Under the pieces are notes generated by a model. It was not told the origin of the DNA and did not search any database. It saw only the letters and a list, made by a program, of their open reading frames with translations. Below are positions 54,262-63,895 of a stretch of DNA of 64,000 nt, in pieces. Each line of letters opens with the position of its first letter. The stretch's first letter is position 1. The stretch is from Epithemia pelagica (Eukaryota; Bacillariophyta; Bacillariophyceae; Surirellales; Surirellaceae), in the NCBI GenBank assembly GCA_946965045.2, contig OX337228.1:992001-1056000 (forward strand), written 5' to 3'. The position numbers and the translations under genes are program-made.

Positions 54262-54903
54262 CAGGACTTCTGGTTCATCCGCTCTTGAAGTCCTTGGTCA
54301 GTGGTTTACAAGAGAGGAGTTTTAATAATATCAATGGGCATTGAAAAGCCTTCAATTTTGCCTGAGGGCGGAAGCACAAAATCATGGGGTCATGGTTTGC
54401 AATTGTCTAGAATGAAACGCATTGTAGATGTGTTTGTGTCGACCTTGGACGTTTTTTTCTATAGTACCACATGTTCTTTCTTACTAGATACTACTACTCT
54501 TTGACAGCAGTCAGCATGATGATGATGAATGTACGCCTCGGATCCATTTCATTGTGAGGAAAAAGAGAACATGGGATCTGTTCTGGAGCTGGACGACGAC
54601 AAGATTCCGATACAGATGTGCTTGCGACAACAAAACCAGCCACAAGAATGCGCCATGGATCCAATCAAAGCAACGGACGGAGGATCGAGATTGTGTGCCT
54701 CGATCCTAGTAGTGTGGTTGCTGGAATAATCATTGTCTCGTATTCTCCAAATGCACTCTACTTCTTCTTCCTCTTGGTTGTCGTCGTCTTGAGCGACAGG
54801 GGATGATGAGAGTAGAACAAGTTGTTCCACGGGCTTTTGTGCGACGTAGCTGCGATTGGAGAGTCACACACTAACACATTTTCTTCTCCAGTGGCGGCCA
54901 TGC
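54262..54903. repeat. Intact copy of the duplicated 3' flank
   Basis: Counterpart of 50735-51970 without the MITE. It is the downstream flank of the D-lactate dehydrogenase gene and so is probably the parent copy. Confidence 0.75.
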
Positions 54904-56961
54904 TCACGCGTTCGGGTCCTCGTCGTCGTCCTCGTCGTTATGGAGAAAAATTTTGCCGGGATTCATGAGATTGGAGGGATCCAAGGCTTGTTTGACCAGT
55001 TTCATGGTATGGAGTGTGTCGGCCGAATATTGTTGTTGCAAATAATGTCGTTTACTGATCCCAATGCCATGTTCTCCCGTACAAGTTCCTCCCGCGGCCA
55101 AGGTCCGTTGAATCAACCTGGTTTGAATCCGCTGCAACTTTTGCCAATACTCGTGGGCCTCGGGATTGTTTTTCCCAAGGTATTGGTCGGGAACGGCCAA
55201 GATGCAATGAAAATTGCCATCGCCGGCATGTCCAAAACAGGGTCCCAAAACGCCGTCTTCCTGGGCCACGTCGTGCGCCGTGGCCACCAAGACGTTGGCC
55301 AATTGGGACAGGGGGACACAGGCATCGGTGACCACGGCTTGGGCATTGGCACCTCCTCCCGCAGCAATGGCATTGTAATACAAACTATGTCGAGCCTTCC
55401 ACAATTCGTGACGATCCTGAACATCGTAGGCCAATTCAAAGACCTGACGACGAGAACTAGAAGAAGATGCCGTGTCGCCGTCGTCGTCGTCCGTAGGTTC
55501 CTGTACCAAAAGATCTCGCACTAATTCCACTTGTTCGTGTAAGGCGGCTTCTGTCACGGCCGCCAATTCCAAAAACAAGGCGGGTTGTTGTGCGGCACTG
55601 GTCGTCGTTGTACTGGTTAGTTCACCCGTGGCCTTGTTGTTGTCGTCCTTGTCGTCATGAGGAGGATGACTAGCTTGTTGTTGTCGCGAGTGTTCAAAGA
55701 CTTGCATGGCGGTGGCATCCAAGAGTTCACATCGGACCAAATCGACACTGCATTGCAACAGCAACGAGACGGCTTGGGCGGCTTGGTGGAGGGTGGGAAA
55801 GGTACAAAAGACGGCCACCAAGTGGGCCGGTACCGGATGCAATTTCACCGTCAATTGTGTAATAATTCCCAAGGTTCCTTCACTGCCAATCAACAGGGAC
55901 GTCAAGTCGTAGCCCGCGGCATTTTTCAACGCCTTGCTCCCCGTTTCAATCACCAGGGGAAGACGATGGTCGTCGTCGTCCTGGTTGGGAGGAATGTTGC
56001 CGTCTGGTTTGTTGTTCTTGTGGTTGTTGCGAGTGGAAGAGGATGCTGTTCCATTCGAATACTGTGCCAAGACGGCTGTGACACTCAGGACATTGTCCTT
56101 CATGGTTCCCCACTTGACCGTGGTGGTCCCCGAAGCACCCGTGGCGGCCATGCCTCCCAGCGTAGCATCGGCTCCTGGATCGACCGAAAACAAGTAACCA
56201 CTGGATTTCAAGGCGGCTTGCAATTGCAAGCGTGTGACACCGGCATCGACCACGGCATACGCATCACTGTCGTCAGCATGGGGATTGGGAAGAACATGAA
56301 TGGTCGTCATGTACTTGGCCACATCAATCGAGAGGGTATCCGGTTGAACGGCAGCCACATGACCTTCCAAGGACGTGCCGGCTCCAAAGGGAATCATGGC
56401 AATGTCATGTTGAAGACAATAGTGCACAACCTGTTGCACCTCGTGGGTCGATCGACAATACACAATCAAGGATGGTGGTTGACTGACATGATGCGATTCG
56501 CCTCGTCCATGACGATGCAATTCGTACCGATTGGTCGAAAATTCCAGGTCAGGAAAGTGTCGTGGCATGTCGACAAGAGCCTCTCGACGACGACGACGAG
56601 AAGAAGATGATGATGATTCGTCCATGGCGGTTGTTGCGGTGGTGGTCGGAGGCACTTCCTTTGTATTAGGAGAGGAGGCAAAGCTTCGTCTTATTAATCT
56701 TCTTGGAGAGTCTTGTTGTTGTTGCTGTTGTTTTTGTGAGAATGGATGATTCCTTCTGGGACCATTAGAATAGGAATAATGGTGGAATCCCCCAACCACC
56801 ACTGTTGGGAACGGGCAACGACAACCTATCGTTGTCATCGTCCTTGTTGTTGTTCCTGTGGAGCGCTTCTGCTGTACTACCAGCATCCGGCCGCCAGGAC
56901 CCATTCGTCGTGCTGATAGTGTTGCAAAGTGCTGGGCCATGCTTCTGCTGAAGCTCTTCAT
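54904..56961 (-). CDS. LDHD: Mitochondrial D-lactate dehydrogenase (FAD, cytochrome type)
   Basis: I take Met at 56961 (MKSFSRSMAQHFATLSARRM) as start, giving 685 residues with an Arg/Ser-rich mitochondrial-type presequence. The open frame extends 36 codons further, but those lie in the LTR and intervening DNA. The FAD-binding PCMH domain is clear: PFGAGTSLEGH, DPGADATLGGMAATGASGTTTVKWGTMKDNV and GSEGTLGIITQLTVKLHP. The C-terminal oxidase domain follows: CFGHAGDGNFHCILAV, GTCTGEHGIGISKRHYL and LDPSNLMNPGKIF. The enzyme oxidises D-lactate to pyruvate and passes electrons to cytochrome c; glycolate or D-2-hydroxyacid dehydrogenase activity is a related alternative. Low-complexity inserts make it longer than the usual 480-580 residues. 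Confidence 0.9.
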   Translation of the reverse strand: MKSFSRSMAQHFATLSARRMGPGGRMLVVQQKRSTGTTTRTMTTIGCRCPFPTVVVGGFHHYSYSNGPRRNHPFSQKQQQQQQDSPRRLIRRSFASSPNTKEVPPTTTATTAMDESSSSSSRRRRREALVDMPRHFPDLEFSTNRYELHRHGRGESHHVSQPPSLIVYCRSTHEVQQVVHYCLQHDIAMIPFGAGTSLEGHVAAVQPDTLSIDVAKYMTTIHVLPNPHADDSDAYAVVDAGVTRLQLQAALKSSGYLFSVDPGADATLGGMAATGASGTTTVKWGTMKDNVLSVTAVLAQYSNGTASSSTRNNHKNNKPDGNIPPNQDDDDHRLPLVIETGSKALKNAAGYDLTSLLIGSEGTLGIITQLTVKLHPVPAHLVAVFCTFPTLHQAAQAVSLLLQCSVDLVRCELLDATAMQVFEHSRQQQASHPPHDDKDDNNKATGELTSTTTTSAAQQPALFLELAAVTEAALHEQVELVRDLLVQEPTDDDDGDTASSSSSRRQVFELAYDVQDRHELWKARHSLYYNAIAAGGGANAQAVVTDACVPLSQLANVLVATAHDVAQEDGVLGPCFGHAGDGNFHCILAVPDQYLGKNNPEAHEYWQKLQRIQTRLIQRTLAAGGTCTGEHGIGISKRHYLQQQYSADTLHTMKLVKQALDPSNLMNPGKIFLHNDEDDDEDPNA

Positions 56962-56994
56962 GATGATGATGATGATCCTTCTATGGATCCACCT

Positions 56995-57229
56995 TGCGAG
57001 TAGTGGAAAAGAACGGCGGTCTCTTTCCCATTGAGCAATCCGTAAAAGGATACTTGTTCTGATAATCACTATTATGTTAGGCCTAAATTCTCACTAAACT
57101 CACTACGATCTTTTCTTCAATATCTTGGATGAGTCATTCCATCCATTCGTTCACATCTACGTCGCTCATCATTCGTGATTGATGAGTCTTGTTGCCGAGT
57201 ATAAGCTTGCTACCCCAGCTATCCTCGCA
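56995..57229 (-). repeat. 3' LTR of the copia element (235 bp)
   Basis: On the element's strand it begins TGCGAGGATAGC and ends CTACTCGCA, so both ends carry the inverted hexamer TGCGAG/CTCGCA with TG...CA termini. It is preceded by a purine tract (57230-57238). Bases 56995-57099 are identical to the first 105 bases of the right LTR at 63896. The 5 bases next to it on the host side are CACCT; the matching duplication would lie outside the window. Confidence 0.93.
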
Positions 57230-57238
57230 CTCCCTCTC
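57230..57238 (-). other. Polypurine tract
   Basis: On the element strand GAGAGGGAG immediately precedes the TG of the 3' LTR, where plus-strand DNA synthesis is primed. It follows the polyprotein stop (57255-57257) by 16 bases. Confidence 0.8.
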
Positions 57239-57254
57239 AAGCGCAATATCTCGG

Positions 57255-59100
57255 CTACCATCCACACAGTAGCTTCCGAATTGTTTCAAATGTATCTTTC
57301 GTCAGACCCTTTGTCATTATGTCTGCCCGTTGTTTCGATGTCTCGATCTTTTCAACCGTGACTCGATTCGGCTTTAAGTGCGATCGAAACCAGTGCATTC
57401 GAATCGCATAGAACTTTGATCTTGGTGTGAACCTGCCCGGCTCCATGTTCGCGAGCGTCAGGGCACCATTGTTATCTTCCCACACTGTGGTCTTGAATTT
57501 CGTGCTCTGCTCTTCTGTCATGCCGACACCTCGTGCCACAGTTTTCAGAAGTTCCAGAAGAGGCAACACAGATTTCATCGCCACACTGAGCGCTGTGTAT
57601 TCCGCCTCCATTGTTGATGTTGCAATATCCGATTGCAACTTGCTTTGCCAAATGACTGGACAGTTTGCGATGCAGATGGCAAACCCAGTTCGGCTCTTGA
57701 CACATGACGGATCCATCTTATCCTCATGTGGCCACAGACCCGCAAAGTCTGCATCAACGTAACAATCAACGTTGAGATTGTCGTAAGTTGGACGGAGGAT
57801 GAGTCCTTTCTCCATTGTCCCTTTCAAGTATTGTCTGATCCTTTCTAACGCTTCTTCGTGTGTTGTCTTAGGATCATGGGTGTATCGTGCACATTGACTG
57901 ACGGCATATGTGATGTCGGGTCTTGAATGTGCTTGCAAGTATTGCAGCATTCCAATGACACTTGGATAGCTGAATTTGCACTGTGCTGGAGTCCCATTTT
58001 TGTTTGCCACCAGAGGATCCTTCGATGCTGGTGTCCGTTTCATGGGTTTGTCTCCAATGTGAAGTGCCTCCACAATTCGCTTGATCAGGCCCTTCTGCGT
58101 CAACGTGATAGTACCATCACTTTCGTTGCGTTCAATGTGTACGCCGAGAAATCCGGCTACACTGTCTTCGATCTCGAGTGTCACGTTCTGTTGATTCTGG
58201 AGTTTCCCAAGAAACTCATCAATCCACTCGCGTTTGGGGCTGTAAATCAATGTGTCGTCCACATAGACCAGCACGATTATTTTGTCGGACATGAACAGAC
58301 ACGGGTCAATGTGTTCCTGCGACTTGAGTCCGACTTGTTTCAAGACTTTCCCTGGTTGTGCAAACCCTCTCGGCATCTCAACATACACGCCACTTTTCTT
58401 TTGTTCTTCTTCTGTCATCTTGTCCCAATTGGGATCCTTGTCAATCGGCGCATGTACAAATGCTGCCGTGAAATCAACTTGTACCGTGGACAGATTCAAA
58501 ATGATGGAAAGAATCATCATCAGGCGCACAGTCGTCCAATTCACAACGGGTGCAAACGTGTCGAAGAAATCGACTCCTTCGACTTGTTTGTCCCCCCGTG
58601 CACAAAACCGTGCTTTCAATTTGCGTACGGATCCATCGGGATACCGTTTGCACTTGAACGCCCACGTGCCAGGTAAGACATTCATCCATGTCTCTCTTGC
58701 CACGACTTCCCATGCTTTCATCTTCTCATGAAGCGTGTTGTATTCTTTCTTGCAAGCCTCCCAGTACCCGTCTTTGTCGGGACCGTTCATGGCTTGTTCC
58801 CATGAGGGATTGTCTGCAGCATCGGCCTTGGTTGCCAATGCCATAGGATGCATCTCTTCAATCCAGCGTGTGTCCGGATCTGTATGACGATCCAGCCACA
58901 GGTCCATGGCCAATAGGTCTTTGGATTTGGACGCGATTGCGCTGGTCAGAGTGTCCCAGGTAAGGGATTGGAGGAACTGTGCATTCAACAGCTTTCGTCT
59001 CACCTTTTGCCTTGGCCTTGTTGACCCACGAGGAAAGTAAGCAGTCGATGCCCACAATCGCTCATCGAACAAGTGACGATTGGGACGACGTTCTCTTTTG
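57255..59100 (-). pseudogene. Copia reverse transcriptase/RNase H, defective
   Basis: This frame (ORF 57255-59072) continues the polyprotein after a frameshift. It contains the copia RT start (WAFKCKRYPDGSVRKLKARFCARG), the first catalytic Asp in VQVDFTAAF (about residue 200) and the YVDD box (270-273). RNase H motifs follow (CYVDADFAG, SRTGFAICI, TSTMEAEYTAL). Between PGKVLK (about 245) and VGLKSQEHIDPCLF roughly 25-30 residues expected in copia RTs, including the SLYGLKQ-type motif, are absent without a frame change (junction near 58335). The polymerase is therefore likely inactive. The chain ends with RKLLCGW, 16 bases before the polypurine tract. Confidence 0.85.
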
Positions 59101-62050
59101 CCCCTTCCATGTGATTCTGGATCGGGTTCGGCAAAGTGCCTATTACGGCGTTCAATCTCTTCTTGTCTTGTCGTGCTGTCATCGTCTGAGTCGTCTTCAA
59201 AAACGATCTCATGTTCTTCCTCGTCGGCTTCTCCCTCTGGACTCCCTCTGGAGGCAACAATTCACCATTTGGAGCTCCCTCTGGAGGTAACAATCCACCT
59301 GTTGGATCTTGGCCTGTTGGATCTTGGCTTGGCAATTCACCGGGTTCTGGAGGCGGTTCTGGTCCTTGCCCTCGCTCTGTTGGCTGTTCCAGTGGAGGTT
59401 GGAATCGAACATGGTTCCTTGCAGCTCGGCCATGGTTCCTTGCAGCTCGGCCTCTCCCCCCGTCAACAGACGTTGGAACAGGAACAATGGGTAAAGGTGG
59501 AGTGGGCAATGGACAAGGAGGACGTGGCTGACGTTGGGCATGCCGTTCCGCAATCTCGGAATCGGTCATCCACTCGTCGCCAAGCTCCAAATTACCATCA
59601 TCATCGTCTTCGTCAGGCAGGTTAGATTCAGTGCCCGCCGCCAGCAGGCGTTGCCAAAAATCACCGTTCAAATTTGGCTCATCTAAGAGCCCGCCAGAAT
59701 CGGCATTAGGGACCGTAGAGAATAAATCATCGTAGACCACATGATACTGTGAGCTGATGAATCCCGAGCGAAGATTGAGTATACGACCAGCAGTAGTAGA
59801 ATGGTCGGGCGAAATCCCAAGAAACTGACCACGTCGTGCCTTGGCTTGCCATTTAGGCAACTTCTTTCCGTCTTGAAGTTTGGGGTCCAGGACGTATACA
59901 GGACATCCCCATACGTGACTCCGCTGAAGGTGGTGAAAATCGGAGAATGTGATGCCAGAGAAGATTTCGAGTGGAGCGATGTTCGTCCGGCGATTCGGAA
60001 GGTGGTTCCAGAGCCAGACGGCGTGCTCAACAGCAAAGGGCCAAAGATGCAAATGCATTTGCTCGGGCCAGTGAATGGTCGCGTGTAGTAACATAGTACG
60101 GGCCCAAGACATCGTGGTCTTTACTGCCCTTTCCGCGACTCCATTCTGGTGATGTGCCCCAACACCTGAGAAGCTGATACGTTGACCACATCCGTGTACA
60201 TGGTTCAGAAATTCTTCTCGGCCAAACGGCGCATTATCGGCGCGGTACTCTCGTATCTTGACACCGTATTCATCCGCGAACCGCTCAAACTTCTTCTTTG
60301 AACTGATCGTCTCACCAACTCGAAGGGACACTTGGTTCGCCAAGAAGATCATGCCAGAGGCATGGTCGACAAACAGAGTTCCCCCTCTATACTGTTCTTC
60401 GGTCCTCTCTTTTCGATACGTGTGAGGAAGGCGTCCACGAATCGTTGATTCGTATTGATCAATCGAAACACAATCTCCTGGTTGAAGGTGCTCCCTCTTG
60501 AGCATACTGTCTTTCCCATCCACCAATCCACCGTGATTCGAATGAGGCGTCCGACGATGTTGCTTCCCGAGCATACAAGCTGCGCACAAAGGTATGACGC
60601 AACTTGTTGTCTTCGCTTCTTTTGTCTCCAGCACTAACCGTCGACTGTTTGCTTTTGGATCTCGACAGAGCGTCTGAATCCATTGCATGTTGGCATGGCC
60701 AAGCTTCCAGTGCCACAGCAAGAGCTCCCTTTGCGATGCCGTCAAGTTCTGGTTAGTCTCGTCGGCCACATTCATCAAGCCACTGTGATTTGCCGTGGAC
60801 AAGGCCGACTTGACGGAATAGCCATCACCCAGCATCGTTGCATCTTCGAAGGTAAGTCCCATTTGATTCACATTCCCTGTGAGCATAAAGGGAAGATTAC
60901 TACCGGAGTTATATGGAAATTCTAACCATGTCCCATCCGGGATTTGCAACTGCGTTTTCTTGTGGTCGAGTACCAGTTTTCCAGCTTGCTGTTCTTCGAA
61001 GAATGTTTGCGGGCTGAACAAACGAATCGAGGCTTCTGGTACGTAGTATGCTTTCGTCTTGATCGTTCGAGCTACTCCCATAACATCTCTAACCATCCAT
61101 TGGACCGTGCCAAAACCTCGGACTGCTGTTGTTCCAGACAATCCATTCAACGATGAGATTTCGGCCGGTTGAATTGGTCCGACGAAGTCTTGGAGATTTG
61201 GCGTCAACGATTTGGACGCTCCGGAATCGATCACAATGGGAAGCACGTCTTGTTCTCGTTGACTCATGTACACCGTCATGCGACGGGACAATTCGCCAAT
61301 AGTCTCACTATTCAAACCAGAACAATCAACCTGATTTAACGGGACAGTGACGGCTTGAAAACTTTTCAGTTGTCCAAAATTGGCTGCTGCAACCATGCTT
61401 TGTCGCAACATCAGTTTCCAAGGGGTCTTTCGTCTTGTAAGGTCAGCACCAAGCCACGCCCCATGACTCAACAATTTGATTGTCTGCCACTGACGAACTG
61501 GATCGACTTGTGGTAGCAAGGAATCGTCCTTCAGGGCCAAACTCCAAAGCGACAATCCACCAAAGAGTTGGTCTCGAAGAGTCTTCGTCGTGTCGTTTGT
61601 CGCTCCCTCTAGAGACGACGTTCTCGGTTTGGTCCAGTTGTCCCAGTCGTCCGTGTTGTACCAAAGACAAGGACGGTTGTTTCGCCAGATCACACGATGG
61701 ACTCGACGTCTTGCTTTCATTTTGAGGCCATAGGAGCGTACCGACTGTCTCAGACGAGGTTTCGGCGGTCTTGGTGGAGTGCTCACAGCACGAGCAGCTG
61801 TGGCTCCAGACTTGGAGTCTTGCTCGACCAAGCTCATGGCACAACAAAGGCCTGTGAACAAGGCGAGATACAGTAGGAATAACCACGGCAGATAAAGCCA
61901 AAATAGGTCCCCCATCCCCCTCATGAGCGCACAGTCGAGTAAGGATGAGAAGATAGAGGTCGCCCAGGTTTCCCTCCTGGGACCATAGCGATGATAGGGG
62001 CGGCCTACACCAGATGGACCGTCCAAAGACGCCACCCAGCGGCCACCCCA
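59000..62050 (-). CDS. Copia pol: protease and integrase
   Basis: In the same frame as gag, after one UGA. Numbering from the ORF at 62035: a hydrophobic stretch at 43-68 (LFWLYLPWLFLLYLALF), aspartic protease VIDSGASKSL with Asp270, integrase zinc-binding H442, H447, C484 and C487, and integrase core Asp526, Asp600 and Glu635 (D,D-35-E, with GVGAHHQNGVAERAVK). A Pro-rich region follows. The frame ends at 59000 and overlaps the RT frame by 72 bases in a different register, so a frameshift is needed to reach RT. The integrase itself looks intact. Confidence 0.88.
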   Translation of the reverse strand, partial: WGGRWVASLDGPSGVGRPYHRYGPRRETWATSIFSSLLDCALMRGMGDLFWLYLPWLFLLYLALFTGLCCAMSLVEQDSKSGATAARAVSTPPRPPKPRLRQSVRSYGLKMKARRRVHRVIWRNNRPCLWYNTDDWDNWTKPRTSSLEGATNDTTKTLRDQLFGGLSLWSLALKDDSLLPQVDPVRQWQTIKLLSHGAWLGADLTRRKTPWKLMLRQSMVAAANFGQLKSFQAVTVPLNQVDCSGLNSETIGELSRRMTVYMSQREQDVLPIVIDSGASKSLTPNLQDFVGPIQPAEISSLNGLSGTTAVRGFGTVQWMVRDVMGVARTIKTKAYYVPEASIRLFSPQTFFEEQQAGKLVLDHKKTQLQIPDGTWLEFPYNSGSNLPFMLTGNVNQMGLTFEDATMLGDGYSVKSALSTANHSGLMNVADETNQNLTASQRELLLWHWKLGHANMQWIQTLCRDPKANSRRLVLETKEAKTTSCVIPLCAACMLGKQHRRTPHSNHGGLVDGKDSMLKREHLQPGDCVSIDQYESTIRGRLPHTYRKERTEEQYRGGTLFVDHASGMIFLANQVSLRVGETISSKKKFERFADEYGVKIREYRADNAPFGREEFLNHVHGCGQRISFSGVGAHHQNGVAERAVKTTMSWARTMLLHATIHWPEQMHLHLWPFAVEHAVWLWNHLPNRRTNIAPLEIFSGITFSDFHHLQRSHVWGCPVYVLDPKLQDGKKLPKWQAKARRGQFLGISPDHSTTAGRILNLRSGFISSQYHVVYDDLFSTVPNADSGGLLDEPNLNGDFWQRLLAAGTESNLPDEDDDDGNLELGDEWMTDSEIAERHAQRQPRPPCPLPTPPLPIVPVPTSVDGGRGRAARNHGRAARNHVRFQPPLEQPTERGQGPEPPPEPGELPSQDPTGQDPTGGLLPPEGAPNGELLPPEGVQREKPTRKNMRSFLKTTQTMTARQDKKRLNAVIGTLPNPIQNHMEGAKENVVPIVTCSMSDCGHRLLTFLVGQQGQGKR

Positions 62051-63802
62051 TCAGGAGAAATGCTCCACGAGACTGCGGAGCGACTGGTCGACGGAGCGAG
62101 CCACGTTTGCGACTGCAGCATCGAACTCAGCGCGATTGACAGTAGAACCAGCCACAGTACCAGTCGCTCCGGTGAGCGTGCTGGTCGTGCTGGCGCCGTC
62201 GGCTCGCGCGGCATGAGCACTCGCGTCTTGGTTGGAAGAATGCGTCCGATCCGGAACCCAGCGATGCGTGCGATGGTTGTAGAACATATGTTTTCCATCA
62301 ATCACGCGTCGATTTCGCTCGTCCGACTTTGGAGGCGCCCACTTTCCGGATGCACCACCTGCTCCAGAATTTGAGGAACTCGTCCCATTGGCTGCCTTCT
62401 TAGAACCAAACTTGTCTTTGTTCGCAGCAATCTTCTGTTCGTTGCGGGGTTCCGTGCACTTCGGTGCTGTATGTCCCGGCTTTCCACAATTCCAACAAAT
62501 TGGTTGGGACTTGCCATTGCCCGAAGAGGCAGTATTGGCAGCTTTCTTGGCATCTTCTTGGGCATTGAACACGGAGTTCTTTCCCTTCGTTTTAGAACCG
62601 TGCCAGTCATTACTGCTGCATAATTCATTATACTTAGTTTCGGCTAAGCGAAGCAAAACATCAACTTCCAATCCACCAGTGTCATGAGGATCACCTTGAA
62701 GTTTACCAATGTCCCGTGCCATTGTGTAAGTTTGCTCGATATAGCGGAAATAGGAGTTAAATTTGCCAACGGATGAAGTTTGCATGACCTTTAGCACTTG
62801 CTGATTAAAACGCTCTGGAACTTTCTTGACCCATTTCAAGCGCTTGTGTGCACCACGGATTAAACTTACAACACGAAGAACATTTTCACCTTGAAACTCA
62901 TTGATCTTCAAATTCTTAACCAAGTCTTTCAAATGATCAATAGCGGCTTCCGAACTTGAAACCAGAATGTTCATCATAATGACAAAGAGCAGCAGACCCC
63001 CTTGTTGAATGGTAGGGTAAGTCTCAAACTGTTCGTAGCATTTTTCAAACAGACTTTGAGTCATGTTATTTTCCAGATGCTTGTAGGTTAGTACCAAATT
63101 CTCCCGGTACCAATCCTTCTTGGTCCAGCGGCGATACCATTCACAACTGGCTGCAACTTCATCGGGAGTAACTTCCTCATAATTTAAATATAGATCTACA
63201 GTACGAGACTCAATACTCCGGGATCCCTTCGACTTGGGGAACACAATCGTGAACACGTCATGCATATCGTAAACCATATGCGTGTCCTTGGTCTTGGAAA
63301 TCATGATGGCAGTGTTATAACACTCATCCAACTTCTTTTCATCGGTCAAACTCATACTCGTGAAAGTATATTTCGTTTGCGATGTCTTCACGGCTTCCTT
63401 GAAGAGATCTTGTTTCTTCTCCGAGGACATCTTCTCCCTGTTCTCTTTCCGATATAGAGGTCCTTGATCCGCGACACCATATCCCCTTGAACCTGGTTCC
63501 ACCAGCTCAACTGCCAGTCCCCCAACCATGAATTGGGTATCTGTATCTAACGGGTAGTCATCGCTCTTTGAACTCTTATCCGAATTGTTTTCATCGCTTT
63601 TTCTTCTTTGTCTTCTCTCATTAAGACCCTGAAGCGTTTTGTCGAGTGTTCGGAATCCAAAGTCGGACTCCCGATTGCCGGTTCCAGTCTGGTCTTCCGC
63701 TGAGGCGTCTTGATAGTCCTCATCGTCTCCCGTGTTAGCCGGTGCAGCACCTGAAGCGGGTGAAACATTTGCCGAGTCTTCTGCTCGCGCCATTGTTCTC
63801 AC
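62051..63802 (-). CDS. Copia Gag with CCHC zinc knuckle
   Basis: 583 residues from ATG at 63802, the first downstream of the primer-binding site. The N-terminus is acidic and low-complexity. The central capsid-like region is helical (for example WYRRWTKKDWYRENLVLTYKHLENNM). The nucleocapsid part carries a CCHC knuckle, CWNCGKPGHTAPKC, near residue 440. Gag ends with a UGA (62051-62053) in frame with pol: after it the frame stays open to 59000. Most copia elements encode gag and pol as one ORF, so the UGA is either a mutation or a readthrough site. Confidence 0.9.
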   Translation of the reverse strand: MRTMARAEDSANVSPASGAAPANTGDDEDYQDASAEDQTGTGNRESDFGFRTLDKTLQGLNERRQRRKSDENNSDKSSKSDDYPLDTDTQFMVGGLAVELVEPGSRGYGVADQGPLYRKENREKMSSEKKQDLFKEAVKTSQTKYTFTSMSLTDEKKLDECYNTAIMISKTKDTHMVYDMHDVFTIVFPKSKGSRSIESRTVDLYLNYEEVTPDEVAASCEWYRRWTKKDWYRENLVLTYKHLENNMTQSLFEKCYEQFETYPTIQQGGLLLFVIMMNILVSSSEAAIDHLKDLVKNLKINEFQGENVLRVVSLIRGAHKRLKWVKKVPERFNQQVLKVMQTSSVGKFNSYFRYIEQTYTMARDIGKLQGDPHDTGGLEVDVLLRLAETKYNELCSSNDWHGSKTKGKNSVFNAQEDAKKAANTASSGNGKSQPICWNCGKPGHTAPKCTEPRNEQKIAANKDKFGSKKAANGTSSSNSGAGGASGKWAPPKSDERNRRVIDGKHMFYNHRTHRWVPDRTHSSNQDASAHAARADGASTTSTLTGATGTVAGSTVNRAEFDAAVANVARSVDQSLRSLVEHFS

Positions 63803-63877
63803 CTTCTCTCTGTCCTATCTTGCCAGAGCACTCACTTCCTTGACACCGTACGACCTTGGGAAACCTTCTACAGCGTA

Positions 63878-63895
63878 ATACTTGGGCTCAGAACC
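63878..63895 (-). other. Primer-binding site, half-tRNA type
   Basis: Immediately after the 5' LTR's terminal CA the element strand reads GGTTCTGAGCCCAAG. This is complementary to an anticodon stem-loop (CUUGGGCUCAGAACC), not to a tRNA 3' end. It differs by about one base from the initiator-Met type GGGCUCAUAACC used by Drosophila copia through a cleaved half-tRNA. Confidence 0.6.

Noticed and set aside
55657-56610. 317-codon plus-strand ORF
   Set aside because: Antisense to the clearly conserved FAD domain of D-lactate dehydrogenase.
57927-58731. Plus-strand ORFs of 249 and 149 codons
   Set aside because: Antisense to the copia reverse transcriptase.
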